Below the pieces are notes generated by a model. That model saw nothing but the letters and a program-made list of their open reading frames with translations. It made no database searches and was not told the DNA's origin. Below are positions 11,566 to 23,289 of a stretch of 64,000 bases of DNA, one piece after another. The stretch comes from Rhizophagus clarus. Its lineage: Eukaryota; Glomeromycota; Glomeromycetes; Glomerales; Glomeraceae. Each line of letters begins with the position of its first letter. Position 1 is the first letter of the stretch. The position numbers were made by a program, and so were the translations under genes. Location: assembly GCA_015698045.1 (NCBI GenBank), contig BLAL01000257.1, forward strand, positions 744,001 through 808,000, read 5' to 3'.

Positions 11566-12035
11566 TCAATATGATACATAGCTCCTGGTTCTCACTTCTC
11601 ATGTATCTTACGTACTTAGTTTAGAATTTTTTTTTTTAAAAAAAATCAAATAAAAAAAGGGAAACCAACTATAATATAAAATTTTAAAATGTGTTAGTTT
11701 CATCATTCTTTTTAAAACACTATAAGAATAATCTAAGTGTTATGATGGGATCGTATTAATTAAATCCCATATTGATATAGGTTTATAGACATACTGTATT
11801 GTCTCATTTGCTTGGACAGAATCAATTTCTCATTAAATCCTATAATACCAATTCAAGAGAATATAAAAAAAAAGACGTGTCTTAATAAACGAGTAATTTG
11901 CATAATTATATTATTTTTTTTGCATTATTTTTCACACAAGTACGATTCACATGTTCATATCACCAACTTGAGTATAGTTAATCAATACGTTATTATGGTT
12001 ATTCTTCTATTAAAATTAAACGGCATTATTGGCAA
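11566..12035. other. Intergenic, AT-rich
   Basis: I see nothing supportable in the stretch between the transposon and the MITE. Confidence 0.5.
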
Positions 12036-12043
12036 CCCATAAT

Positions 12044-12468
12044 TAGGGATGGCACGTGATTTAAAACAAGATGTTTTAAACCAATTTTTATTGTTTTAAA
12101 ACGTTTTTTATTTGTTTTAAAACATTGATTGGCATATGCATGTTCAACCTTTTTTCGTATTTTTTAAGCAGCAAACTCCGTATAATGACAGAATAAAAAA
12201 AAAAAACTTGTGGCTCTCTATCGAAATTCAAGAATTCAAAAGGAAACTAGCGAAGATAGTTGGTTTGAAGGTGATGAAACTAAAAATATAAGAAAGGCCT
12301 AAAAATTAGAAAATATTAGCAAAGACTGTTTGAAAATAACGAAAAAAAAAATTTATTGAAAAATTAACATATATTATAATAAATGCTTAAATTTTGATTG
12401 CAAATATGTATTACGTAGTAAAGGCTAGTAAAGTGTTTAATGTTTTAAACCGTTTTTTGCCATCCCTA
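12044..12468. mobile_element. hAT-like MITE, 425 bp
   Basis: Terminal inverted repeats TAGGGATGGCA (12044-12054) and TGCCATCCCTA (12458-12468). Flanks are cccataat (12036-12043) and gccataat (12469-12476), an 8-bp target duplication with one mismatch. The sub-terminal sequence repeats 'gttttaaaac' words. The TAGGGATGGCA end and 8-bp duplication fit the hAT superfamily. No coding capacity. Confidence 0.85.
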
Positions 12469-12476
12469 GCCATAAT

Positions 12477-13539
12477 GGATTTTGCTAGGATCATTTTTTA
12501 GAGAAGCAAGTTGTGTAGCAAAACTGCAGAACTTCCACAAAAATTCCCAAGAATAATAAATGCTATATTAAATAATCTTGTATGGATAGAATAAAGTTGC
12601 AAGTGCTCTTCTAAGAGAGTGTCCAGTTATCCTTAAATTCATTTTTTTTAAGAGTGGTAACTTTACTATTAAATTGTTTCGCAAGCATCTATTGGACTAT
12701 GGTCTAAACTTGACAGGTTAGGACATTCAAGATATTTAACCTATTTAATTTTGGAACGTATGATTATCTGGCCATTCAGCAAAAATTAGCTGAAATTGTC
12801 CACAAAAGCCACGTCAGATCAAAAAATTCCATTTCAGAAATAGAAATAAACTTGGATCAAATAATTCTTTTATTATTGTTGTATTCATTTTCTTTTCACA
12901 TTTACATAACGTTTATATAACTTTTGATCATTTATATCGTCAATCTTTTAATTTTCTAATATAATCATGAATTTTGGAGGAGAATCTTGTTTCGCGTTTA
13001 TAAAGCAGAGAAAGAAAATAGCGTCTTGATTTTACTAATTCTTGTCCTTTAAAAAAAAAAGAATTTAGAATACTGTCAAAATTTCATTTATATAAACAAT
13101 TGGTTAAAATTTTATAATTACTTTCACCCAATGTATTAATTTCTTTTTTTCTTTAAAACTGTGGATGTTAGAAAATTTTTTTAGGTAAAATACGGTGAGT
13201 GAATCAATGGTAAATTTCACCGCAGAAAGAAAAACGTCATAGAAATGACGTAATTCACGTGACAAAATATAAAAATAAAGTTACTAATAAAACGATCGTA
13301 GAACAAAATTTTTCCATTTATAGTAATCACCTGTTCATTTCTTTGTTTCTGACAAAAGCAATTTAGGTTAGTTCGATGTTCATCGTTATTCAAAAATATA
13401 AAACAAGGATGTGATAAAATCGAATGTTTCTTTATTCGGTCTGATTATTTCTTATAAATAACCTAAAAAATTAATATTGCAACAAAAAAAAAAAAATACC
13501 TTTATTTTCTGGACAAACCAAAAAAATAAAATAAAAAAA
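12477..13539 (+). promoter_or_regulatory. Upstream region of H1, with CACGTG box
   Basis: No gene is visible. A CACGTG (13256-13261) lies 279 bp before the H1 ATG, next to a TGACGTAA word (13246-13253), and a TTATAAATAA word at about 13451-13460 could serve as TATA box. The CACGTG word recurs before H5, C4, C5 and C7. Confidence 0.35.
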
Positions 13540-15476
13540 ATGTCGGATTATGATGATATTCGTGTCGTGGTCGGTTTAGGTAAAAATGAATGATTAATAT
13601 TTTGAAATAAATTATTTATGTTATATATGATTATTAATTGACTTTTTTTTTCATATAGATTTTGGGACAACTTATTCGGTGTGTTTTAAATTTTATTACA
13701 TTCATGATTTATTAAAAGATTTATCAGAATTAACCTTAAAAATTTTTATAGGGATTTACATATTGTCATGTATATGATATAAATGCAAAAAATCTTGTTA
13801 CTAATGATCAATGGCCTGGCGAGATAGGTAAATTAAAAACAAATACGGCACTTCAATATGACGAAAATTATGTTAATACCGAATCATGGGGAATTCCTGC
13901 ATTGTCGAAACGTCCGAAAAAGAAGAAAGAAAATAAGAATAGGCCTGCTGAATTATTTAAATTACATCTAGGAAATCTTGTAGACAATCTCAAACCAAAA
14001 CTACCAGTAGATTATAGGAAGGCTATCGCCGATTATCTTCGAGAAATTGGAAAATCGATTAAGGAAGAAATTACATCTGCTTGGCACGGAATTAATTTCT
14101 TAGAAAATGTATTTATTATTATAACCGTACCTGCTGAATATTCAGAGAAAGATAAAGAAGTCATGAGAGAATGTGCATATAAAGCTGAACTTATTAAAGA
14201 AAAGGATTCGAAAAATTTACAGTTCACCACAGAACGTAAGACAAAAAAAAGTGTGATCGTATTATAACAAAATTTGTTTCGATCCTAATTTAATTTATTT
14301 ATTTATTTATTTATAGCCGAAGCTGCTGCAATATATTGTATGGAAAATAGTTTAAAAATATACGATCTTGATACTCCTGGAACCACTTTCATGATAGTTG
14401 ATTGTGGAGGCGGTACAGTAGATTTGACTACACGAAAAGTATTAAAGGACAGACAACTGGGTGAAATTACTGAACGAGCTGGAGATTATTGTGGAAGTAC
14501 ATTTATTGATAGAAAGTTTATCGAAGTTCTACGTAAGATTCTTGGAGATCATGCAATTGATTCATTAAGAGATAATCATTATGGACAACTGCAATACATG
14601 GTTCAGGAATTCTGTCGTAATGCTAAAATGCCGTTCACTGAAGAGAAGTCCGAATTTACTAATTATGAAATGGACATTGAAGAGGTAGTTCCTGTTGTAA
14701 TGCAATACGTAACCGAAGAAGTAAAAGACAAGATGGAAGAAAATGATTGGGTAATAGAATTTAGATATGATGATATCAAATCAATGTTTGATCCCATTGT
14801 TAACAGAATTATCAAACTTATACAAGTCCAGCTTGATAATTCTCAAGAAGAGTGTTCTGCAATGTTCCTGGTAGGAGGTTTTAGTCAATCAAAATATTTA
14901 CAAAAAAGAATCAAACAAGAATTTCAGAAACGAATTAAGAATATTTCAGTTCCACCACTTCCTATTGCAGCGATATCACGCGGTGCAGCTTTATATGGAT
15001 TGAGTATAAAAAATTCAGAACCTAATTCAGATATTAAAGATCCTTCTAAATTTGTAATAAGAGATCGTGTATTAAAATATACTTATGGAATTAGAATAAG
15101 TCCTAAGTGGAAAGAAGGAGATCCAATCGAAAGAAAACGTACTAACGGACGTATTCGTAAATTTCGTTGTATGGCACAAAGAGGAACTGTAGTGAAAGTT
15201 AATGAAGAATTTTCTATAATGCAAACGCCAGCATTTCCAGATCAAGATTCTATTAAATTTACTATATATTATACGACTGCATATGATGCACAATACTGTG
15301 ATGAAGACGGAATGGAAAAACTTGGAAGTCTTTCAATTTCTCTTCCTGATGTTCATCTTGGAACTGACAGACCTATATTATTTGGGTTAACATTTGGACG
15401 AATGGAAATAACTGCTTACGCTAGAAATAAAACTAATGGACAAAATTACCAAGCTACTTTAAAATTAGATATATAA
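13540..15476 (+). CDS. H1: HSPA12-like Hsp70 family ATPase
   Basis: Four exons by splice signals and frame: 13540-13579, 13659-13678, 13752-14235, 14317-15476, giving 567 residues. Actin/Hsp70 fold landmarks are intact: phosphate-1 loop DFGTTYS (residues 14-20), 'PEAAAIYC' (about 183-190), phosphate-2 'VDCGGGTVDLTT' (about 209-220) and the adenosine motif 'LVGGFSQSKYL' (about 366-376), followed by 'ISRGAALYGL'. The C-terminal 120 residues form the usual HSPA12-type extension ending 'LKLDI'. Family knowledge predicts an ATP-dependent chaperone-like protein of the cytosol or nucleus; it lacks the canonical Hsp70 substrate domain and EEVD tail. It is convergent with C1. Unlike H2, H4, H5, H6 and H7, it has no introns after the fourth exon start, a structure shared in part with H3. 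Confidence 0.9.
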
Positions 15477-16825
15477 TTTATTTATTTTTTTTTTTTTTGC
15501 AATAGAATTTTAAATTAAAGTTATAATAAATATATCAATTTATTTGCACCTTAATTAAAAATACTTGATAATTTTACAGTTTAATACTCACCATCATCGT
15601 GAGAAACTTAAAGTTCACTAGCAGATAGTAATAATGTGCTGCCTGTTGAAGATTCCAACTTTTGTTTTTATTGCCATCACATAATTGCGTCCTTTTAAAT
15701 AAACTATTAGTTACGCTGCTGGGAATAGGCAATAGCTTGCTTTTGATATCGAAATTTGGATGGATCACGTAATTTAAAAACGATTCACAAATCAACAATG
15801 TATTATAATTCATAGATGCACGATATTTGTTTGTAGATTTAAAAAACACGCTAGACATATTTAATTAAAATCGGTTTATGGTTTGATTATTAAATAGTCA
15901 CGCGTGGCCGAATTTTTAGGTTAGTATGTTGAGTAGTATGTTGTAATCTAAAAATTAATTATTTATTTATTTGATAACGATAAAATTAAATCACGTAATT
16001 AATCAATTTTAATTCAGATGAACGCATGACGAAACCAAATATTTATTCGTAGATTAATACGCTATATATTTAACTCGATCATGTTTTATGGTTTCGTGGC
16101 TGAATTTTATTCAATTCAAAGTTAGTATTGCTAGAATCTTGTATTTATTAATCTTTTTTTTTTTTCGTCTTTAAAATTTAAGACTCTATCATTTGTATTG
16201 AAATTTCATTCGGCGTGGCCAATAATATTGCGTGGAAGTTGTTCTGCATCAAAGACAAAGGTAACGTTCACTCTCTTGATTTATCTGAAAGGTTCATATA
16301 CTTTGTAAATAGGAATTAGAACAATTAATTTGATTTTTCCAATGCAAGAATGAAGAAAAAAAAAAAAAATACTGAAACAAATAATCTTTGAATTAGAGTT
16401 CAATGGAAGTGGGAATTTTCAAAAAATAATACAAATTAACTGTAATCAAATAAAATTTTATTATGCATATAAAATAAAGTGAAATTTGGCTATCGCAAAG
16501 TACGAGATTAACAATACGACGTGAACTCGCATTTTGATGGGATTCATTAGATATCATTGAAAAAAAAAGTATTTTATATTAGACGATCGTAGAATTTGGT
16601 CTTTAGAATTTATTAAAAAAATCCATTTTTATTTACTTATTTTACAATATAACTTGCACTCATGAAAAAAAAAAAAATAGAAAAAGACACTGAAACAATT
16701 TATCTAAAAAAGTTTCGGACTTTGTTATGTATATAATAACGGAAATTCTCGGATATAGTATTTAAACTTTAAAAATAAACAGATAAGGTATAACAAAGAA
16801 TAAGTATATCTTTTAATTTATAAAT
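15477..16825. other. Gap between convergent H1 and C1
   Basis: A 94-residue frame on the minus strand at 15574-15858 has no recognisable motif and I do not claim it as a gene. The rest is AT-rich with weak repeats of 'cgtggccgaattttt' (about 15902, 16096, 16213). Confidence 0.4.
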
Positions 16826-18331
16826 CTAATCATTTTCTATTGGTGGAGTTTCAACCGTATCTGTTGTTTTTGTTCCTTCATCTTTCTCGTCATTTTCTTC
16901 ACCCGTCTCATATTCACTAGGTTCATCTGATGAAATATCATTAGTGACATTTTGTACATCAAAATCATTGTTTGGTGACTCAGTTTGATCTGAATTAACT
17001 GAATTATTGCTCAAGGTCATTCCATCATTTTGTAAAATATTCGATAGAGGAACATGACGAGTGAAAACTTTTGCAGGAGTAAAAACTATACGATTTGAAT
17101 TAATATCTTGATATATAAGTGGAAAAGTACATAACTCAACGACTAACTCGTCAATCTCATCATCATCCCAGTTTGCATCCATAGAAGTTTTGCTAACTTT
17201 ATCACCGCATTTAAACCAATGATGTTGAGCCATTGGTTCTTGAATTTTTAAACGAAAATAAAAAATTCTAATAACTTCTTGAATAAGAATTTTCGCCAAC
17301 CTATCGACGGTTTCATTCTTTTTGGGATCTATTATAACACGATATTGATTAATTGATTTGTTAAGATTTTCTGTGAATTTGTTGGTAATAAAGTTTACAT
17401 CCGATTCGTTTATGTCCCCAAAACCTCTCGTTCCAAGAGCGGCATATATTAGTTGACGTAACTTCGTAGGCGTAACTTTTGCTATCTCATCAGTTCCGTC
17501 ACGAGTAGAAGAGAATTTTTCCATTAGTCCAGATAACTCTCCTGTTTTTTTGACAACAACTGATTCGAGATAATAATTCTCCTCATTATTATTAGAAAAA
17601 AAATCTTCTGCAAATTCAAAAATTGTTTCTAACACGTGACGTCGCAATATAGCTTTAATAAATTGTTTATCCAGGTTAAACGGATCAATCTTGGTTTGAC
17701 ATCCGTAACGTGGTGGAAGTTTTTTAACTTCATCAATTTTAATCTCCGCATTTAATTTTCCTAAATTTGTTACATAACTCTCAATCTTATCTTGTAATGA
17801 TAAAATATCTTCATAAAGTTGAACATTATGATTTCTATCATCGTCACTCATTTTAAAATTTGTTGCAGCTCCAAGTGCTTGTTGATAATTTGAAGCTTCA
17901 TTTTCTAGTTCAGTATTCCTTTCTTTTAATGATTGAACTTGTAATAATGTATCCTTTAATCGTTGTTTTAATCTGGTACTAGTATCTTCAAGTTTTTTAT
18001 TATATCCTTGAAGTCCTATTATTACAGTTGTTTGGTTGATTATTGTTTCTTTTTGTTCATTTATCTTTTGTTTAAGTTGTAAGATTTCATCAAGATTATT
18101 ATTTTTTTCTGAAGTTTCTTGTATATTATCATTTTCAATTCCGGTCTCCGCGTTATCAAATTCATTTGAGGTCAGGACATTATTTTGTTGATTTGATGAC
18201 GAGGTAGAATTATTAGAATTATGGTCATTGCTTTCCGATAATTGATGATCTGAATGTTGATTCGAGGAACCATCGACATCCGTGGGAGAGAGAGAACTAT
18301 TATTATCATTAGTTGTTGCCATATCTGTCAT
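16826..18331 (-). CDS. C1: coiled-coil protein with conserved C-family domain
   Basis: Intronless, 501 residues from the ATG at 18331 ('MTDMATTND'); an in-frame ATG 45 bp upstream is possible, but the chosen one sits after an A-rich stretch as in related genes. Residues 1-75 are Ser/Asn/Asp-rich and disordered. About 75-155 is a coiled coil. About 157-430 is the shared C-family domain, with landmarks 'NYQQALGAATNF', 'IKAILRRHVLETI', 'KLRQLIY', 'FYFRLKIQEP' and 'FTPAKVF'. The last 70 residues are acidic. I know of no characterised family with this domain. The gene is divergent from H2 across 453 bp, so the two may share control; this and its tail-to-tail position with H1 place it in the H/C cluster. 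Function is unknown. Confidence 0.85.
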   Translation of the reverse strand: MTDMATTNDNNSSLSPTDVDGSSNQHSDHQLSESNDHNSNNSTSSSNQQNNVLTSNEFDNAETGIENDNIQETSEKNNNLDEILQLKQKINEQKETIINQTTVIIGLQGYNKKLEDTSTRLKQRLKDTLLQVQSLKERNTELENEASNYQQALGAATNFKMSDDDRNHNVQLYEDILSLQDKIESYVTNLGKLNAEIKIDEVKKLPPRYGCQTKIDPFNLDKQFIKAILRRHVLETIFEFAEDFFSNNNEENYYLESVVVKKTGELSGLMEKFSSTRDGTDEIAKVTPTKLRQLIYAALGTRGFGDINESDVNFITNKFTENLNKSINQYRVIIDPKKNETVDRLAKILIQEVIRIFYFRLKIQEPMAQHHWFKCGDKVSKTSMDANWDDDEIDELVVELCTFPLIYQDINSNRIVFTPAKVFTRHVPLSNILQNDGMTLSNNSVNSDQTESPNNDFDVQNVTNDISSDEPSEYETGEENDEKDEGTKTTDTVETPPIEND

Positions 18332-18784
18332 TTTTTTTGTTAAAGAAAAAAAAAGATCCATCATCTGATAAATCAAGGGGAATCGTTGGGGATTAATGAT
18401 ATAATTATTTTAGGGTAATAATTATAGGGTTTATATAACTTTATAATCTCCAACATACCCTGAAAAAGGGGTGTATTGCATGCAAATCATATCTGACAAT
18501 AATCAGAATGATACATTACATAAATTCCCTTTGTTTTTTCAACGTATTATGTGATATGTGTGTGATATATCGGTTAAAGTAGTTTAATCTTATGTACGAT
18601 TTCCCAGATTGGTTTTTGAAAACTTAAATCAATCCGTTTTTTTTTAAATTTCTTTTTTTTTTTTTTTTTCAATTTTAACAAAATTTTCTTCATGTATATT
18701 TGATATAAATCCTTTGTCCCTTGTTATTTCAAAAAAAAAAAAATTTAACAAAAAAAAAATTTTTTTAATTTTTTCTTGTCCATA
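18332..18784. promoter_or_regulatory. Shared C1/H2 divergent promoter region
   Basis: The 453 bp hold the start of C1 (minus) and H2 (plus). A TATATAAA-type word on the minus strand (about 18441-18430) lies about 100 bp before the C1 ATG. The H2 side has a T-rich tract of about 25 bp and poly-A before its ATG. No CACGTG is present. Confidence 0.4.
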
Positions 18785-21053
18785 ATGTCAGAAACTCGTG
18801 TAGTCGTTGCTATAGGTTCGTTTCTTTTTTAAAAAGAGAATTTTTTTGAAGAAATTTAAATAACGATAGTAAATAACGATAGTCTGATAATAATTTTTTT
18901 TTTCACTTTCAGACTTCGGAACAACGTATTCTGTAAGTTATTATACCATTGTATTTTTTGTATTAATTATTAATATTTTTTTAATCTTATAGGGATTTGC
19001 TTGCGCTCATATAAAACAAAATTCGAATCAAATAACGGTACACAGTAAATGGCAAGATTACAATGGACGTTTTAAGACTTTTACTGTCTTAAAATATGAT
19101 GAATCACTCAAATTAATGTCATGGGGATCTCCTGCATTAGCAGAAAAACCGAACAGGAGAAAAAAAACTTCCGATATAAAACCCGTAGAAAGATTCAAGT
19201 TATATTTAGGTGACATAGATGACATGGAAAACAAACCATATTTACCAGAAGGATTGGATTTTAAGACCGCTATAACGGATTATCTTCGAGAAATGGGTAA
19301 AGTCATAAAAGAAACTATCAAAGTTTCTTGGCAAAAAATCGATTACTTTAGACAAGTAAAAATTATTATGACGGTATATATGTTTCGCATTTAATTTTTT
19401 TTTTTTTTTTTTTTCAATAGAAATTTTTTTATTAAAACTCATTATAACTTATAAAGATACCGGCTGAATTCGATAGTAAAGCTATGAAGATTATGCGCAA
19501 ATGCGCTTATGATGCTGGAATTATAAATAAGGAGGACAGTAAAAATCTAGATTTTACTACGGAACGTAAGTTAATTTAATTCAAACTGAGGAAAATTGAT
19601 CACGTGACTAAGTTTAAATTATTTATTTGATTAATCAGCTGAAGCTGCAGCGATTTACTGTATGAAGAAAAAGGAATATAATATCAGTGTTGGATGTAAG
19701 AACAGTATATTTATGTTGTTGATTCTAAGTTTACAAGTTAATCACATATTTTGTTATTCGTAGCATCATTTATGGTCGTAGACTGCGGTGGCGGCACAGT
19801 AGATTTGACGACACGCAAGCTTTTGAAAAATGATGAACTGGATGAAATAACTGAACGTGAAGGAGATTTCTGTGGTGGAAGTTTTGTAGACGATGAATTT
19901 CTTAAATTTATTGGTAATAAAGTCGGAGAACCAGCTCTGAAATTAGTCAGGAAAAACCATTATAGCCAATTACAATATATGGTACAAGATTTTTGTAGAC
20001 GCGTCAAAACCCATTTTACTGGACAAGAATCAGATCTTTCTGAAGAATTCGATTTAGCTAGTAACATATTTTTATTTTATACATTGATATTTATCGAAAA
20101 TTTGGTATAATATGCTAATTTAATTTTTTTGTTAAAAAAAAAATAGAATTGTGTCCTGTTTTAAAGCAATACGTCAAAGAAGAAAAATTTGATGAAATGG
20201 AAGATATTGAATGGATAATTGAATTAACGTTTGATGATGTTAAATCAATGTTTGATCCTGTAGTAGAAAGGATTATATCCTTAATTCACAAACAACTAGA
20301 TAAATCTCGTACAAGTGGTAACGATATCTGTGTTATGTTCTTAGTTGGTGGATTCAGCGAATCAAAATACTTGCAGACAAGAATTAAAAAAGAATTTGGG
20401 AAAGAAGTACCAAATATATCCATTCCTGTGCATCCTGTCACCGCGGTTTTAAGAGGAGGTAAGTATACTATTTTTGAACAAAAGTTGGGGTTTATAGTGT
20501 TTATATACTAAAAATTCTTTTCACGAATTTTAGCCGTTCAATTTGGATTGGAAAAGAATATTGTGAAAACTCGTGTATTAAAATGGACATATGGTAAATT
20601 TATTCTTTACAATTAAATTAATAGTATAGACTCCTATATATATTGACAATAATTTTTAAATGTATATAAGGAACTGACGTTGCAAAAAAATGGGTACAAG
20701 GTGATCCAATTTATCGAAGACGCAAGGATGGAAGAATTATTAAATTTAGTAGATTAGCAAAACGTGGCGATCAAGTGGCTGTTGATGAGAAAATCGTAAG
20801 AACTTATCACCCACCTAATACAACACAAAGGCAACTTGGGTTAGATATATATGTTACAAAAAAAGAGGATGCAACATATTGTGATGAATCCGATGTTGAA
20901 TTACTTGATAGTTGGTGCGTTGATATACCCAATGCATCAAAGGAAAATAGGGGCTTCGAAATCACTTTAACTTTTGGAAAGGTTGAAATTGAAGCTATTG
21001 CTCAGGCTAAAAATGGTGAAAGATATCAAACTACTTTTGATTTAGACATGTAG
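18785..21053 (+). CDS. H2: HSPA12-like Hsp70 family ATPase, nine exons
   Basis: Exons 18785-18815, 18913-18932, 18993-19373, 19457-19565, 19639-19695, 19764-20060, 20147-20458, 20534-20593 and 20671-21053 join in frame to 549 residues; one intron (19374-19456) uses an AAG acceptor. Landmarks are complete: DFGTTYS in exons 1-2 junction, 'PEAAAIYC' across exons 4-5, 'VDCGGGTVDLTT' in exon 6, 'LVGGFSESKYL' in exon 7. Exon 9 encodes the C-terminal beta-rich region with 'ATYCDESDVELL'. The nine-exon layout is the same in H4, H5 and H6. It is the central gene of the triplet C1<>H2>C2. By family it should bind and hydrolyse ATP; client and partner are unknown, with C1 or C2 as the obvious candidates by position (inference). 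Confidence 0.92.
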
Positions 21054-21628
21054 AGTATTTTATCATAGTATATATATAATGTATTAATTTTATTTTGTAA
21101 TACGTATATATTAATTAAAAATATAAATCATATGTTGCACGAAAATGAGCATGTAACTAACCGCCAAAAAAAATTCTGTGTAATTGCTCGATTGATAAAC
21201 ACACAACTATGTGAAAAAAATTCATCTCTAACGTGAGTGAAAAACAAGAAAAAAAGGTTTGAGGATTTAACGGTATCAAGGGTAAATTTAAGAAAAATCT
21301 AAGCTTAATGCATTTTCTTATTCTCAAATTGATAATAAACAAATTAAGAATAATGGCTATAATATAATTGTGAATGAATTATATAAAATATTTTATGTAC
21401 GTATTATTTGTACCACGTAACATAGTATAAAATTATGACAGTATGGATTTATCAGATGATTCCATTAACTGACAAAAACAGAATTTCGTGTAACTGTTGT
21501 AAAACCTCATTGATAAATATAAAAGTGATAAATAAAAAAAAAAAAAGTCATTTTATTAATTAACTCCGAAAATATATTGTGAAAAAAAAATAATAAAATT
21601 TTTTTTCACTACCTTTTTTTCCCCTACC
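21054..21628. other. H2-C2 spacer with degraded copy of the C2 start
   Basis: About 21165-21260 resembles the C2 leader and start (about 21480-21650): 'gtaattgctcgattgataaa' against 'taaaacctcattgataaata', and 'cgtgagtgaaaaacaagaaa' against 'catgagtgaaaaacaaaaga'. The ATG has become GTG, so it is a relic of a duplicated 5' end. No terminator could be named. Confidence 0.45.
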
Positions 21629-23092
21629 ATGAGTGAAAAACAAAAGAAAAATAAATTTAAAAATATTCTTGGAATGATTTCCTGTGGAATGATGGGTAAT
21701 GATAAGAAACGTAAGAAGGGACAAAATGACAAGGAACAAAATGAAAAGAGTCAACAAAATTTCAACAGTGATACCGTAGAAATTCAAGTGGATACTATTT
21801 CAAGGTTACCCGTAAATGAAATCGAAGTAAACCAAGGTGATGAGAACAAAGGTTCTAAGAGACTTAAGACAGATAGTGGTTTTAGTGACGATAAAATTCA
21901 AAAAATGGAGCAGCAACTCAAAGAATATCAAATAGTAATCAATAAATTAAATGAAGAAATTAATAAGCTAAAAGACGACATTAATGAACTAAAAGACGAC
22001 AATAATAAGCTAAAAGATGCCAATAACGAGCTAAAAGATGAGCTAAAAAATACCAATAATGAATTAGAGAAAACTCGAAAACAAGAAAATGATAAAAAAC
22101 TGCTTGAAGAAGAGAACAATGCAAATAACATAAATAATATTAGTTCTTTACAAAAAAAATTGGAAGAGAAGGAAGCTGAATTGAAAGAAAAGGAGATTGA
22201 ATTTAGTAAATTAGAAGAAAAAAATGCTGAACTTAGGAAAGAAGCATCTAAATATCAGTCAGCGCTTGGCAATGCAACAAATATTCGTCTTGGTGATGAA
22301 GATTCCGTTAAATTTCGACAAGATATATTGGATTTACAGAAGACATTGGAAAATTATGTAACTAATTTGAAACCTAATATGGATATTGATTATGAAAAAG
22401 TGCAAGACCTTGCGCAAAAATATGGCTGTTCAACGCCAGTGGATAAAGGTCATAAACCCTTCATCAAAGCACTTTTGCAACGCAAAGCATTAGACGATAT
22501 AATTGAACTTGCAAAGGACCCTGTTAATAAAGGTGAAGATGGTAAACTCGAATTGGATGTTGAAACGAAGACGCGAGAATTGTTAGATTTGATCGAAAAT
22601 TTTTCAGCAAGTCGTTCTGGAACTGATGAACTTGCTAAAGTAGCGTCAATAAAAGTACGACAGCAGGTTTATGGAATTCTTGGTAACCGTGGGTTTGCCG
22701 ATGTCATCGACCCTAACGGAAGTCATATGCATGACTTTATAATTTACGTCAGTGGTAATCTTAATAATACGATGAATCAGTATCGTAAAATTAATGATTC
22801 TAATAAGAAAAAGGAGGTTGAATCAATAGCACCGAAGCTTATCCAAGATATTTATAAATTATTTTTTTATCTTTTAAATGTTCAGGAACCTAGAGTTGAA
22901 TTTAAATATTGTGAAACTGGTTCCAAAATTGATCCAAATGTTATGAAAGGAAATTGGGATGAGGATGATGTTCCTCAATTACGTGTAGATATTTGTAGTT
23001 TTCCAATGATTGGACGTGATTTGGATTCTCCAAATTGGAAAATATACACACATGCAAAAGTGTATCCGTATGATCATATTAAAACAAGTTAA
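21629..23092 (+). CDS. C2: coiled-coil protein with conserved C-family domain
   Basis: Intronless, 487 residues. The N-terminus is basic ('KKRKKG', 'KRLK', possible nuclear signals). About residues 85-205 form a long Lys/Glu/Asn coiled coil with 'KLKDDINELKDD' repeats. The C-family domain runs from about 206 to 480: 'KYQSALGNATN', 'YVTNLK', 'FIKALLQRKALDDII', 'VRQQVYGILGNRGFADV', 'NVQEPRVEF', 'DICSFPMIGRDLDS'. The gene lies 575 bp downstream of H2 in the same direction and is convergent with H3 (198 bp between stops). It is closest to C3 in wording of the domain. Family function is unknown. Confidence 0.87.
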   Translation: MSEKQKKNKFKNILGMISCGMMGNDKKRKKGQNDKEQNEKSQQNFNSDTVEIQVDTISRLPVNEIEVNQGDENKGSKRLKTDSGFSDDKIQKMEQQLKEYQIVINKLNEEINKLKDDINELKDDNNKLKDANNELKDELKNTNNELEKTRKQENDKKLLEEENNANNINNISSLQKKLEEKEAELKEKEIEFSKLEEKNAELRKEASKYQSALGNATNIRLGDEDSVKFRQDILDLQKTLENYVTNLKPNMDIDYEKVQDLAQKYGCSTPVDKGHKPFIKALLQRKALDDIIELAKDPVNKGEDGKLELDVETKTRELLDLIENFSASRSGTDELAKVASIKVRQQVYGILGNRGFADVIDPNGSHMHDFIIYVSGNLNNTMNQYRKINDSNKKKEVESIAPKLIQDIYKLFFYLLNVQEPRVEFKYCETGSKIDPNVMKGNWDEDDVPQLRVDICSFPMIGRDLDSPNWKIYTHAKVYPYDHIKTS

Positions 23093-23289
23093 GAAATATA
23101 TAGTTGGGATTTTACATTAGATTTTTGTGATTACGACACGACACGGTATATGTAATGTATTTTACAAAACAGAATTTTATTTAATATAAGTAAAATTTAT
23201 CATTTTAAAGAAATTCAAAGAAACAATATATGTATTTATTATAAACTATATATGCACTGGTACAGTAAAAGTAGTGTGTATAATAATTA

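Noticed and set aside
15574..15858. 94-codon minus frame after H1
   Set aside because: No recognised motif or paralogue; kept only as a remark.
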